Shown here in pieces: positions 17,586 through 25,268 of a stretch of 64,000 nt of DNA. Position numbers and translations under genes: made by a program. The notes beneath the pieces were generated by a model. It was not told where the DNA came from. It saw only the letters and a list, made by a program, of their open reading frames with translations, and did no database searches. How positions within the stretch are numbered: the stretch's first letter is position 1; every line of letters begins with the position of its first letter. This stretch comes from Parachryseolinea silvisoli (GTDB lineage Bacteria > Bacteroidota > Bacteroidia > Cytophagales > Cyclobacteriaceae), in the NCBI RefSeq assembly GCF_021190955.1, contig NZ_JAIOAO010000003.1, positions 620,001 to 684,000 of the forward strand. Reading direction: 5' to 3'.

Positions 17586-18335
17586 ATGATCACAAGTATA
17601 ATTGTCGACGACGAGCTCAAAAGCAGGGAGAGCCTCAAAATCCTGCTGGAAGACTTCTGCGAAGATGTGACCGTCAAGGCCCTTTGCCAGAATATTGCCG
17701 AAGCCATCGACGCGATCAAAGAGAACAAACCCGATGTGGTGTTTCTTGACATTCAACTACAACGGGAGACAGGGTTTGACTTATTGACGCGGCTACCGGA
17801 AATCGACTTTGAAGTGATCTTCACCACGGCCTACTCGGAATACGCCATTAAGGCCTTCCGTTTCTCGGCCATCGATTACCTGCTCAAGCCCATCGATATT
17901 GAAGAGCTTAAGCGCGCACTGGCGAAAGTCGAGAAGCGTAAGGGCGATACCATTGCCACCCGATTGCAGCAGCTGATGCAGAACTTGCGCACGGGTTCTA
18001 CTGACAATTACAAACTTACCTTGCCGACGTCGGATGGATTGCTCTTTGTAAAGATCCAGGACATTTTATATTGCGAGGCGTCCAGTAACTACACCGAGAT
18101 CACCTTTGCCGACGGAAAGAAGTGCATTGTGAGCCGGACGTTGAAAGAATACGAAGACTTATTGGCAGATCATAACTTTTATCGCATTCACAATTCCTAC
18201 TTGATCAACCTGAATGCCATAAAGAAATATGTACGGGGAGAGGGGGGCTATGTCATCATGAACAATGACAAATCCCTGGACGTCTCCAAGCGAAAAAAAG
18301 AGGGCTTTTTGTCCCGCATCGGCTCAAAACTCTGA
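17586..18335 (+). CDS. LytTR-family response regulator
   Basis: A 249-residue protein with a receiver domain (acidic VDDE near residue 8, phospho-acceptor Asp55 in VVFLDIQLQ, conserved Lys in YLLKPID) and a C-terminal LytTR DNA-binding domain at about 140-245 (ILYCEASSNYTEITFADGKK and FYRIHNSYLINLNAI). It sits 55 nt after the LytS-like kinase, the classic LytS/LytR pairing. Targets are unknown; the TolC-like gene and the chemotaxis-like genes nearby are reasonable candidates. Confidence 0.94.
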   Translation: MITSIIVDDELKSRESLKILLEDFCEDVTVKALCQNIAEAIDAIKENKPDVVFLDIQLQRETGFDLLTRLPEIDFEVIFTTAYSEYAIKAFRFSAIDYLLKPIDIEELKRALAKVEKRKGDTIATRLQQLMQNLRTGSTDNYKLTLPTSDGLLFVKIQDILYCEASSNYTEITFADGKKCIVSRTLKEYEDLLADHNFYRIHNSYLINLNAIKKYVRGEGGYVIMNNDKSLDVSKRKKEGFLSRIGSKL

Positions 18336-18476
18336 TCGGAACCATCCGCTCACTCACGCCGGCCACTTGCTCAATGCCCATTTCCGAATACCCGTTTCCC
18401 GGGTAACATTGCGTTGGCAATTGTCTGGCTCCTAACCACAACTGCTTGACTCATTTACCTCTTAATATCAAGCCGC

Positions 18477-21074
18477 ATGAAAATCCTCTCCTATGCCCTG
18501 ATCAAGAAAAACTATCTCAATATCCTCAACCAACGTATCGCCTCCGGGCAGCAGGAGGTGGCGGGGGCTACGCGCTTTGTCAAAGAGATTGAACAGGGCA
18601 ACCTCGACGTACAATACAACGGTGACGATAAAGTTGATCACGAGAATCTGCTGGCGTCGTCACTCATCAGCATGCGCGATCAAATGAAACGCTTCTCGCA
18701 GGAGGAGCGTCAGCGCAACTGGATGACGGAAGGCCTGGCCAAGTTTGTGGATATTCTGCGTTCGAAGAACGACGACATCAAGGTGTTGGCCGAAGACATC
18801 ATCAGCAACCTGATCAAATACATGGGCGCTAACCAGGGCGCGCTGTACGTCGTTAACGACGACCGCAAGGACGACGAGTATTTAGAGATGCTGGCTTGTT
18901 ACGCCTATGACCGCAAGAAGTACCTTACCCAACGGATTGAGATTGGTGAAGGTGTTACCGGTCAGGTCATATTGGAAAAGCGCACGACCTATATGACGGT
19001 TATTCCGAAGGACTTTATTCGTATAACCTCTGGCCTGGGCGAAGCGTCGCCGTCGGCGTTGCTGATCGTGCCGTTAAAGATTGAAGAGCAGGTATTGGGG
19101 GTAATCGAGATTGCCTCGTTCACGGAAATCAAGCGCTACAAGATCGACTTTGTAGAAAAACTGGCAGAGAGTATTGCAGCGACCATCCTGGCGGTGAAGA
19201 CCAACGACCGCACCCGCAAATTGCTCGAAGAGACTCAACAGCAGGCGGAGCAGATGCGCTCACAGGAAGAAGAGATGCGCCAGAACATGGAAGAACTGGC
19301 GGCTACCCAGGAAGAGATGCACCGCGTGCTGACAGAAGTGCAGGGAAAAGAGCGCTACATGATCGACCTCATCGACGCCTCGACGGATTCGATTCTGACG
19401 GTGGATAAAAATATGCTGATCATCAACAGCAATACGCAGTTCCGCTCTACCTATGCCGGCATGGAGATCGATAAGGGCTTTGACCTGACGCGCATTTTCT
19501 CCACACCCGAAGAAAAGGAACGCTATCGCGCTATATACCGCCGAGTATTTGAAGGCGAGTCCTTTGATATGACGGACCACGTCCGTGTCAACGGTATGGA
19601 TATGTATTATATGTTGTCCTACAGCCCCATCCGCAACGATGCCGGCGATGTCATTGCCGCCGCGGTCTTTGCCAAGGATGTTACGCAGCTGACGAAAGCC
19701 AGGAACGACGCTCAGCACCAGGCGGAAGAGCTGAAGGCTCAGGAGGAAGAGCTGCGGCAGAACATGGAAGAGCTTTCGGCCACACAGGAGGAGATGCAGC
19801 GCATCCTGAACGAGGTACAATCGCAGCAGCGGTACCTGAACGAATTGCTCAATGCCTCTACGGACTCCATCTACACGCTCGATAAAAATCTGAAGCTGAT
19901 CAGCTACAACAAGGCCTTTGGTGCCGCGCTCGAAGCCATGGGGGTGCCGTTACAGAAGGGTTTTGACATGCTGTCCCTTTTCCCCGAGGGGGCGGAACGT
20001 GAAAAACAACGCCAGCTGTATGAAAGGCCGTTAAAGGGGGAGACTTTTGAAATTACAACAGACTACACCACGAACGGTGTTACATCGTATCATACCAGCA
20101 TCAACGCCCCGCTGTACAATGATGCCGGGGAGATCTTCGCGTTGGCGTCATATTCGCATGAGGTGACGCAGCAAGTGGAGCTGCAACGCAAGACCGACGC
20201 CTTGTTGGAGGAGACGCAGATCCGGGCGGAAGAGATGAAGGCTCAGGAAGAAGAGCTGCACCGCATGCTCATCGAGGTGCAGGACAACGAGCGGTATTTA
20301 AATGAGCTGTTAAATGCGGCCACTGATTCCATCTACACGCTTGATAAAAACTTCCGCCTGATCAGCTACAACCGCGTATTCGGTGGCGCGCTGGAAAGCA
20401 TGGGCATACCGTTGAAGAAAGGGTTTGAGATACTGTCCCTGTTTCCGGATAAGGCGGAACAGGACAAGCAACAGGCGTTGTACGCGCGGGCGCTGAAGGG
20501 GGAGGCGTTTGAAGAAGTGTCAACCTATACTTCCAATGGCGTAACCTCGTATTACGCAAACAGCTTTGCACCCTTGCGTAACCAGGCGGGCGAGGTATTT
20601 GCTATTGCGGGTTTTGCCAAGGACATTACCGAACGTATAAATCTGCAAAAGCAGGCTGCGCTGCGGGAGAGTGTACTGGGCCTTACCACGATTTTATCCG
20701 AAGCAGACGAACGTGGCGTCATCACGTTGGTAAACGACAAACTGTGTGAGGTGTCGAAATACACACGGGAAGAATTGATAGGCAAGCCGCATAGCATCTT
20801 CCGGCACCCCGATATGCCGAAGGAGCTCTTTAAAATCTTCTGGCAGACGATCAAAGCAGGTGAGGTTTTTAAAGGTATTATCAAGAACCGGGCGAAGGAT
20901 GGTACCCACTATTGGGTGGATGCTACGATCGTACCCGTGAAAGACGATGCCGGCAAGGTCGTACAATACATCGGCGCACGGTATCACATCACGGAGGATG
21001 CTCTGGCACTCACATTATACAACAAACAAGCGGAAGCACTAAAGCTGCCCTTCCACCCGGCGAAGCAGCCGTAA
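18477..21074 (+). CDS. HAMP/GAF/multi-PAS protein with MCP-like helices and no output domain
   Basis: An 865-residue soluble protein. It has a HAMP-like start (FVKEIEQGNLDVQY, about 30-75), a GAF domain (95-240), coiled coil 1 (245-290), PAS1 (292-405), coil 2 (408-448), PAS2 (450-565), coil 3 (566-602), PAS3 (604-722) and an Aer-like PAS (730-840, SKYTREELIGKPHSIFRHPD). Each coil-PAS pair is a copy of the same module. Coils 1 and 2 contain QNMEELAATQEEM and QNMEELSATQEEM, resembling MCP adaptation helices; coil 3 has lost that part. No kinase, MCP signalling tip or DNA-binding domain is present. It may be a scaffold or receptor modified by the nearby CheR; that is inference. Confidence 0.85.
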   Translation: MKILSYALIKKNYLNILNQRIASGQQEVAGATRFVKEIEQGNLDVQYNGDDKVDHENLLASSLISMRDQMKRFSQEERQRNWMTEGLAKFVDILRSKNDDIKVLAEDIISNLIKYMGANQGALYVVNDDRKDDEYLEMLACYAYDRKKYLTQRIEIGEGVTGQVILEKRTTYMTVIPKDFIRITSGLGEASPSALLIVPLKIEEQVLGVIEIASFTEIKRYKIDFVEKLAESIAATILAVKTNDRTRKLLEETQQQAEQMRSQEEEMRQNMEELAATQEEMHRVLTEVQGKERYMIDLIDASTDSILTVDKNMLIINSNTQFRSTYAGMEIDKGFDLTRIFSTPEEKERYRAIYRRVFEGESFDMTDHVRVNGMDMYYMLSYSPIRNDAGDVIAAAVFAKDVTQLTKARNDAQHQAEELKAQEEELRQNMEELSATQEEMQRILNEVQSQQRYLNELLNASTDSIYTLDKNLKLISYNKAFGAALEAMGVPLQKGFDMLSLFPEGAEREKQRQLYERPLKGETFEITTDYTTNGVTSYHTSINAPLYNDAGEIFALASYSHEVTQQVELQRKTDALLEETQIRAEEMKAQEEELHRMLIEVQDNERYLNELLNAATDSIYTLDKNFRLISYNRVFGGALESMGIPLKKGFEILSLFPDKAEQDKQQALYARALKGEAFEEVSTYTSNGVTSYYANSFAPLRNQAGEVFAIAGFAKDITERINLQKQAALRESVLGLTTILSEADERGVITLVNDKLCEVSKYTREELIGKPHSIFRHPDMPKELFKIFWQTIKAGEVFKGIIKNRAKDGTHYWVDATIVPVKDDAGKVVQYIGARYHITEDALALTLYNKQAEALKLPFHPAKQP

Positions 21075-21225
21075 ACCTGGCGACTTCTTCCGCCTACTCA
21101 TTTGGTTCTCCCACCTACTCATTAGCTGTATCGGTGGCCTCCAGGGCGCCGTATATTTGTAACACATACACAGTAAAATTCTCCTGTATCATAGGTTTTG
21201 GGTTTAAGGGTTACAGGAATTAGAA

Positions 21226-21258
21226 AGTCCCGCTGGCAGACGGCCACGGGGCTTTTTT
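21226..21258 (+). terminator. Intrinsic terminator after the multi-PAS gene
   Basis: AGTCCCG (21226-21232), bulged C, TGGC, loop AGACG, GCCA, CGGGGCT (21247-21253), then a T run to 21258. It lies about 150 nt after the stop codon and separates the multi-PAS gene from the CheY-HPt unit. Confidence 0.85.
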
Positions 21259-21270
21259 GCTTTTAGGCCA

Positions 21271-21347
21271 TGCCTGTTTGGTCAGGCAGCTCAATTTCCG
21301 TCTATGACACTTACTCCCCGTTTCCGACCACTCGTCTCCGGAAACGG
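21271..21347 (+). other. Two further hairpins upstream of the CheY gene
   Basis: TGCCTG-TTTGGT-CAGGCA (21271-21288), and CCGTTTCCG (21318-21326) paired with CGGAAACGG (21339-21347). They follow the terminator within the 387-bp gap 21075-21461. The same gap has the direct repeat CCTACTCATT near 21096-21122. The role is unknown; they could be leader structure or regulator sites for the CheY-HPt operon. Confidence 0.45.
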
Positions 21348-21461
21348 TGCGTTGTTCGGCAGAACCAGCCACTTAATAACTTAGGCCGCCCACCTAATCG
21401 ACAGCGCTATCCCCATCCGAAGTTTCGCCGTTAATTCGAACATATTTCAATACTCCCCCGT

Positions 21462-21839
21462 ATGAAACACACCATTCTAGTAGTAGACGACTTTGCCAGC
21501 ATCCGCGATTTTGTATGTGAAACACTTCAGCGCAAGGGGTACCAGACAGTGGGCGCTGCAAACGGCAACGAAGCATACAAGGTCCTGACCGAAACAGAGG
21601 ACGTGAAGCTGGTCCTCACCGACTACAACATGCCCGACTGCACGGGCTTTGAATTGCTGAAAAAGATCAAGGACAACCCGACGGTGTCAAAGGTACCCGT
21701 CATTTTCTTAACGACCGAATCGAACCCGGATAAGATGCGCAGTGCCAAAGAGGCAGGACTGACGGCATGGATTAAAAAACCGTATCGCTCAGAAACGTTC
21801 TTTGCACAGATAGAAAACGCACTGTCCAATGGACTTTAA
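21462..21839 (+). CDS. cheY: CheY-like single-domain response regulator
   Basis: A 125-residue receiver: acidic pair in LVVDD, phospho-acceptor Asp54 in LVLTDYNMPD, switch Thr in VIFLTTES, and the conserved Lys in AWIKKPY. No output domain is present, so it signals by protein contact, for example to a motor or a phosphorelay. Its 3' end overlaps the HPt gene by 11 bases, so the two are translationally coupled and very likely exchange phosphoryl groups. Confidence 0.92.
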   Translation: MKHTILVVDDFASIRDFVCETLQRKGYQTVGAANGNEAYKVLTETEDVKLVLTDYNMPDCTGFELLKKIKDNPTVSKVPVIFLTTESNPDKMRSAKEAGLTAWIKKPYRSETFFAQIENALSNGL

Positions 21840-22641
21840 CCAGAAGCGTTTCATAGAAGACGCGCTGGATTTGCTGAACGAGCTCGACGAAGGACTCCTG
21901 CAGCTCGAAGCCACCCCACATGCAATTGCCGCCCTGGAACAGGTGTTTCGCACCATGCACACACTCAAAGGCGGTGCAGGCATGTTTGGATTTGAAAGCC
22001 TCGGGACGCTGGCCCAGCAGTTCGAGACCACATACAACTGGGTACGACAACGCAACATCCCAGTACCTGACGGATTGATCAGGATCACCCGGCACGCCTT
22101 TAACGAGGTGCGGAAGGTGCTAAAAGAAGAAGATGTAGCATACATTAACAATAACGACACGTTTAGAGAGTACATACGGGTAGCCGGGGAGTTCCGGAAA
22201 GCTATAGAATCAACAGGTGATCTTGCCGACCTCTCGGGCACCAAGGTGACCTCGGACGAACTGGCTACCTTCTTTTTACGCGTGTCTCCGTCTATCACAC
22301 TGACCGAAGATGGCAACCATCCGCTCATCTTTATGGTACAAGACATTGCCCTGCTGGGAAACTCCCGCGTGCTGTTGCACAAGCACCCCTCGGGCGCGGT
22401 AGCGCACTGGGAAGTTATACTGGCCACCACCATACCGGAGGTCGAGCTCGAGAACCATTTCATGTTCACCGAGAGCGCATGCACGGTATACCACACCCGG
22501 CTGGTTTCCGGCGACCTGTTGGAAGATGTCGGTTTTCACAAGTATCTGGACACACGTCAGGAAGAATCTGTGGAACTGGCTGCCCTGCAGCCGATCATCG
22601 ACCGATATCAGCGCACAGGCGCGGGGTCAAAGACATTGTAG
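21829..22641 (+). CDS. HPt-domain protein (CheA P1-like) with unknown C-terminal half
   Basis: A 270-residue protein. Residues 1-110 are an HPt helical bundle with His44 in FRTMHTLKGGAGMFGF, the CheA P1 phosphorylation motif. The remaining 160 residues have no CheA dimerisation, ATPase or CheW parts; I do not recognise them. It overlaps the CheY gene and ends 20 nt before the first hairpin repeat. It would need a separate kinase, such as either kinase upstream, to be phosphorylated. Confidence 0.85.
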   Translation: MDFNQKRFIEDALDLLNELDEGLLQLEATPHAIAALEQVFRTMHTLKGGAGMFGFESLGTLAQQFETTYNWVRQRNIPVPDGLIRITRHAFNEVRKVLKEEDVAYINNNDTFREYIRVAGEFRKAIESTGDLADLSGTKVTSDELATFFLRVSPSITLTEDGNHPLIFMVQDIALLGNSRVLLHKHPSGAVAHWEVILATTIPEVELENHFMFTESACTVYHTRLVSGDLLEDVGFHKYLDTRQEESVELAALQPIIDRYQRTGAGSKTL

Positions 22642-22660
22642 AGGAGATACCTAACATATA

Positions 22661-22719
22661 AGGGGGAAGTGCCGCGCAAGCAGTGAAGTGGAGCGAAGGG
22701 ATAAGCTTGCGGGCACTTT
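22661..22719 (+). repeat. Purine-rich hairpin repeat, copy 1 of 4
   Basis: Begins AGGGGGAAGTGCC. AAGTGCC pairs with GGCACTT and CGCAAGC with GCTTGCG, leaving one bulged base; the loop of about 23 nt is almost all purine. All four copies lie on the same strand between the HPt and TolC-like genes. Confidence 0.85.
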
Positions 22720-22760
22720 ATATATAAGAACACCAGACATTGCATGAATGATTGGATATG

Positions 22761-22818
22761 AGGGGGAAGTGCCACGCAGGCAGTGAAGTTGAGAGAAGGG
22801 ACGGCTTGCGGGCACTTT
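22761..22818 (+). repeat. Purine-rich hairpin repeat, copy 2 of 4
   Basis: Same layout as copy 1: AAGTGCC/GGCACTT, one bulge, CGCAGGC with GCTTGCG (one G-T pair). The loop AGTGAAGTTGAGAGAAGGGA is close to that of copy 1. It starts 100 nt after copy 1. Confidence 0.85.
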
Positions 22819-22872
22819 AATATAAAATTGATTTTTAGATCGATCGTGTTACGGAGATTAATGTGAAGCATG

Positions 22873-22930
22873 AGGGGGAAGTGTCGTGCAGGCAGTGACG
22901 TTGAACGAAGGGAAGGTCTGCCGGCACTTT
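22873..22930 (+). repeat. Purine-rich hairpin repeat, copy 3 of 4
   Basis: AAGTGTC pairs with GGCACTT and GCAGGC with GTCTGC. The pair next to the bulge is G-C here against C-G in copies 1 and 2, a compensatory change. The loop keeps the GAAGGGA core. Confidence 0.83.
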
Positions 22931-22985
22931 AGTTACACCGGCAACAAGCGAGTAACAATTATTTGAAAAGACATTGCTAAAGAGA

Positions 22986-23046
22986 AGGGGGAGAAGTGTC
23001 TGGCAGGAGGAGGAAGAGGGGGAGAAAAGAAGCCTGCCGGCACTTT
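22986..23046 (+). repeat. Purine-rich hairpin repeat, copy 4 of 4
   Basis: The most diverged copy: AAGTGTC/GGCACTT and GCAGG/CCTGC are kept, but the loop is a longer run of G and A. It ends 26 nt before the ATG of the TolC-like gene, so it could lie in that gene's leader. Confidence 0.78.
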
Positions 23047-23071
23047 CATTTTAACCATAAGACCTGCGACT

Positions 23072-24295
23072 ATGAGACCTCTATCATTGGTATTAGGCGG
23101 ATTTCTATGGGTAGCTTCATTAGCAGTAGCACAAGCCCAGCCCGGCGTTCGCATTACAGTAGCGGATTTTCTTCAAGCCATTGAACAGCATCCTGATATT
23201 TCCGCCCATGCGGAAGGTATCGAATCCATTAAAAGTGAGATTGATATTGCTCGCATATCACCCGACCCGAGCTTGACATTTGGCAATGTGTCGGGCGACA
23301 TCAGTGGCATGAACATGCCCCAGCAATTATACCTCGGCATAGACTATACCGTGGAGACCGGTCGGAAGCGCCAGCATCGCGTTCAATTAGCGAGCGCCCA
23401 GGTGCGCCTGGCCGAAGCCGAGCATACGATGTTTGTCAATGAATTTAAACGGGATGCACTGCTGCTGTTCCAGCACTGCTGGATGCTCGAACAACAGATC
23501 CAGGAGGACCTCAAATACAAACAAGAGATACTTTCGCTGAACGTGCCCGACAGCGCCGCGCGCCTGAAGCAACAGTTGCTGCTGCTGGAAAACCAACTGT
23601 TGTTAGACGTGGCACAGGAAGACCTGAAAGAGTCGCTCGATGAGCTAAACGACATGGTAAAGCACGCATACGGCGCGCAGCCTGTACTGCCGGCCATGTG
23701 GGTATGGTCCTTTGAAAAGTATACCTCCGCACAGGCCATCCGCTACGACCGTGTCCAGGTAAGTAAAGCTTCGGCAGACGTCGTACACCAGGAGGTATTA
23801 TTAATGGCGGCCAACCGCGTACCAGACATCTCCATCTCGTTGGGTAACAACTTCGTGGGACGCGCAACAAATCCTGATGCGGCATCACCCCGCTATAATG
23901 CTATTACGGCAACGGTGTCCGTGCCCTTAAAGTTTTCAAACTGGCATGGCGCGGAACGTAAACGGGAAGAGCTGAGGAAAGAGTCGGCACGTCAGCAGGA
24001 ATTGCAAGCCGTAGGCGTTGTAGAAGACCAATTAGACGAGACACAAGATGATATCGCCGACCTTTCCACTACTTTTGCCCAGCTCAACAAGCTGATCGCT
24101 TTGCAAGAACGGTTCATTTCGCAACTTCCGCCGACTCAGTCGCGGGAGAAATTAGAAGAGCTGACCCAGCTGCACGGCTACCGGCACCAGCGGTGGGATA
24201 TATTCAACAACATCTCGAAGCGCAAAGCCGATCTCTTCGTGTTGACTGGCGCGCTGCCGCGCGACCCTTCGGTCCTGGCGGGCACCAAAAACTAA
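23072..24295 (+). CDS. TolC-family outer-membrane protein
   Basis: A 407-residue protein with a signal peptide (MRPLSLVLGGFLWVASLAVA, cleavage near AQAQ) and long helical coiled coils typical of TolC or OEP efflux ducts. The features LQAIEQHPDISAHAEGIES, DYTVETGRKRQHRVQLAS and a second repeat half with KFSNWHGAERKREELRKE fit the family. No inner-membrane pump or periplasmic adaptor is adjacent, which is unusual. Position inside a chemotaxis-like cluster suggests co-regulation with signalling genes; the substrate is unknown. Confidence 0.8.
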   Translation: MRPLSLVLGGFLWVASLAVAQAQPGVRITVADFLQAIEQHPDISAHAEGIESIKSEIDIARISPDPSLTFGNVSGDISGMNMPQQLYLGIDYTVETGRKRQHRVQLASAQVRLAEAEHTMFVNEFKRDALLLFQHCWMLEQQIQEDLKYKQEILSLNVPDSAARLKQQLLLLENQLLLDVAQEDLKESLDELNDMVKHAYGAQPVLPAMWVWSFEKYTSAQAIRYDRVQVSKASADVVHQEVLLMAANRVPDISISLGNNFVGRATNPDAASPRYNAITATVSVPLKFSNWHGAERKREELRKESARQQELQAVGVVEDQLDETQDDIADLSTTFAQLNKLIALQERFISQLPPTQSREKLEELTQLHGYRHQRWDIFNNISKRKADLFVLTGALPRDPSVLAGTKN

Positions 24296-24303
24296 CTTTT
24301 TAA

Positions 24304-25161
24304 ATGATGACCCAGCCCACGGATCAACCCCTTTTTGTCCGCATGGACGATGAGAGCTTTGCTCGCCTCAGTTCGTACGTAACGCGCGAGTATGGCATCA
24401 AGCTACCCGTCAACAAGCGGTCCATGCTGGAGAGCCGCCTGAACAAAAAGGTAAAAAGCCTGGGGTTAGATAACTATAAACAATTCCTGGATCACATCTT
24501 CAGCGAAGAAGAGAAGCAGGGCGATCTGCTGCACGTCATCGACCTGATTACAACAAACAAGACGGACTTCTTTCGCGAACCGGAGCACTTCAAATTTCTG
24601 TCGGGCAGCTTTTTGCCAGCGTGGACCGAACAAGCAAACCGGCAGACCATGAACGTGTGGTCAGCAGGTTGTTCCAGTGGTGAAGAGCCCTATACCCTGT
24701 TGATGGTGCTCGAAGAATTTCGCAAGCGTAACCCCGTCTTTCACTATTCGCTGCTGGCAAGCGACGTCTCGATCCGCATGATCCAGGCGGCCTTCAAGGG
24801 AGTCTATACGCTTGACAAGATTGCGGCCATCTCCAACGAGATGCGGCGTGCGTACTTTTTGCGCAGCAAGGTACAGCCCGATCTCGTGCGCGTAAAGCCC
24901 GAATACCGGAAAAAGATCAATTACCGGCGTATCAACTTCATGGACGACGGCTTCGGACTGATTAAGCACGACTATGACATCATCTTCTGCCGCAACGTAT
25001 TGATCTATTTCGACAAGGCCACGCAAGAGCTCGTCATCCGGAAGTTTGCTGAACACCTGCGTCCTGGCGGGCTATTATTTTTGGGGCATAGCGAGTCGAT
25101 CATGGGCATGAACGTGCCTTTCCGCCAGCTTCGCCCCACGGTTTACCAGGTTGTGGCATGA
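24304..25161 (+). CDS. cheR: CheR-type glutamate methyltransferase
   Basis: A 285-residue SAM-dependent enzyme that methylates glutamates in chemoreceptor helices. The CheR_N helical domain is at about 15-75 (YGIKLPVNKRSMLESRLNKK), then TTNKTDFFREPEHF, the SAM site SAGCSSGEEPYTL, and IIFCRNVLIYFDK. It ends in LGHSESIMG, as is usual. No MCP, CheA, CheW or CheB lies in the window. The stop overlaps the start of a 34-codon frame (ATGA). The likely local substrate is the multi-PAS protein at 18.5-21.1 kb. Confidence 0.94.
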   Translation: MMTQPTDQPLFVRMDDESFARLSSYVTREYGIKLPVNKRSMLESRLNKKVKSLGLDNYKQFLDHIFSEEEKQGDLLHVIDLITTNKTDFFREPEHFKFLSGSFLPAWTEQANRQTMNVWSAGCSSGEEPYTLLMVLEEFRKRNPVFHYSLLASDVSIRMIQAAFKGVYTLDKIAAISNEMRRAYFLRSKVQPDLVRVKPEYRKKINYRRINFMDDGFGLIKHDYDIIFCRNVLIYFDKATQELVIRKFAEHLRPGGLLFLGHSESIMGMNVPFRQLRPTVYQVVA

Positions 25162-25262
25162 TACCCCATCGCCGCTACACCGTATTTGCCGGACAGTTTC
25201 TGATCACCTCGGAAACGGCCGCCGAGGTCAACGAAAAGATAAAACTTGGATTTGGCTATTAA
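25158..25262 (+). CDS. 34-codon frame coupled to cheR; possible CheD remnant
   Basis: ATG at 25158 overlaps the cheR stop (ATGA). The product begins MIPHRRYTVFAGQFLITSET and stops after 34 residues at 25262, just before the convergent phosphate transporter gene. The spacing of hydrophobic residues around FAGQFLI resembles the N-terminus of CheD deamidases, which are often encoded next to cheR, but the GSC active-site region is absent. It may be a truncated cheD or a chance frame. Confidence 0.35.
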   Translation: MIPHRRYTVFAGQFLITSETAAEVNEKIKLGFGY

Positions 25263-25268
25263 CTTCTG

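Noticed and set aside
22661-23046. CRISPR array
   Set aside because: Repeats are 58-61 nt, imperfect, only four, and spacers of 41-55 nt vary; no cas genes are present. Structured repeats fit better.
22661-23046. CsrA-sponge RNA because of GGA motifs in the loops
   Set aside because: CsrA is not generally known from Bacteroidota and the loops are simply purine-rich; nothing specific supports it.
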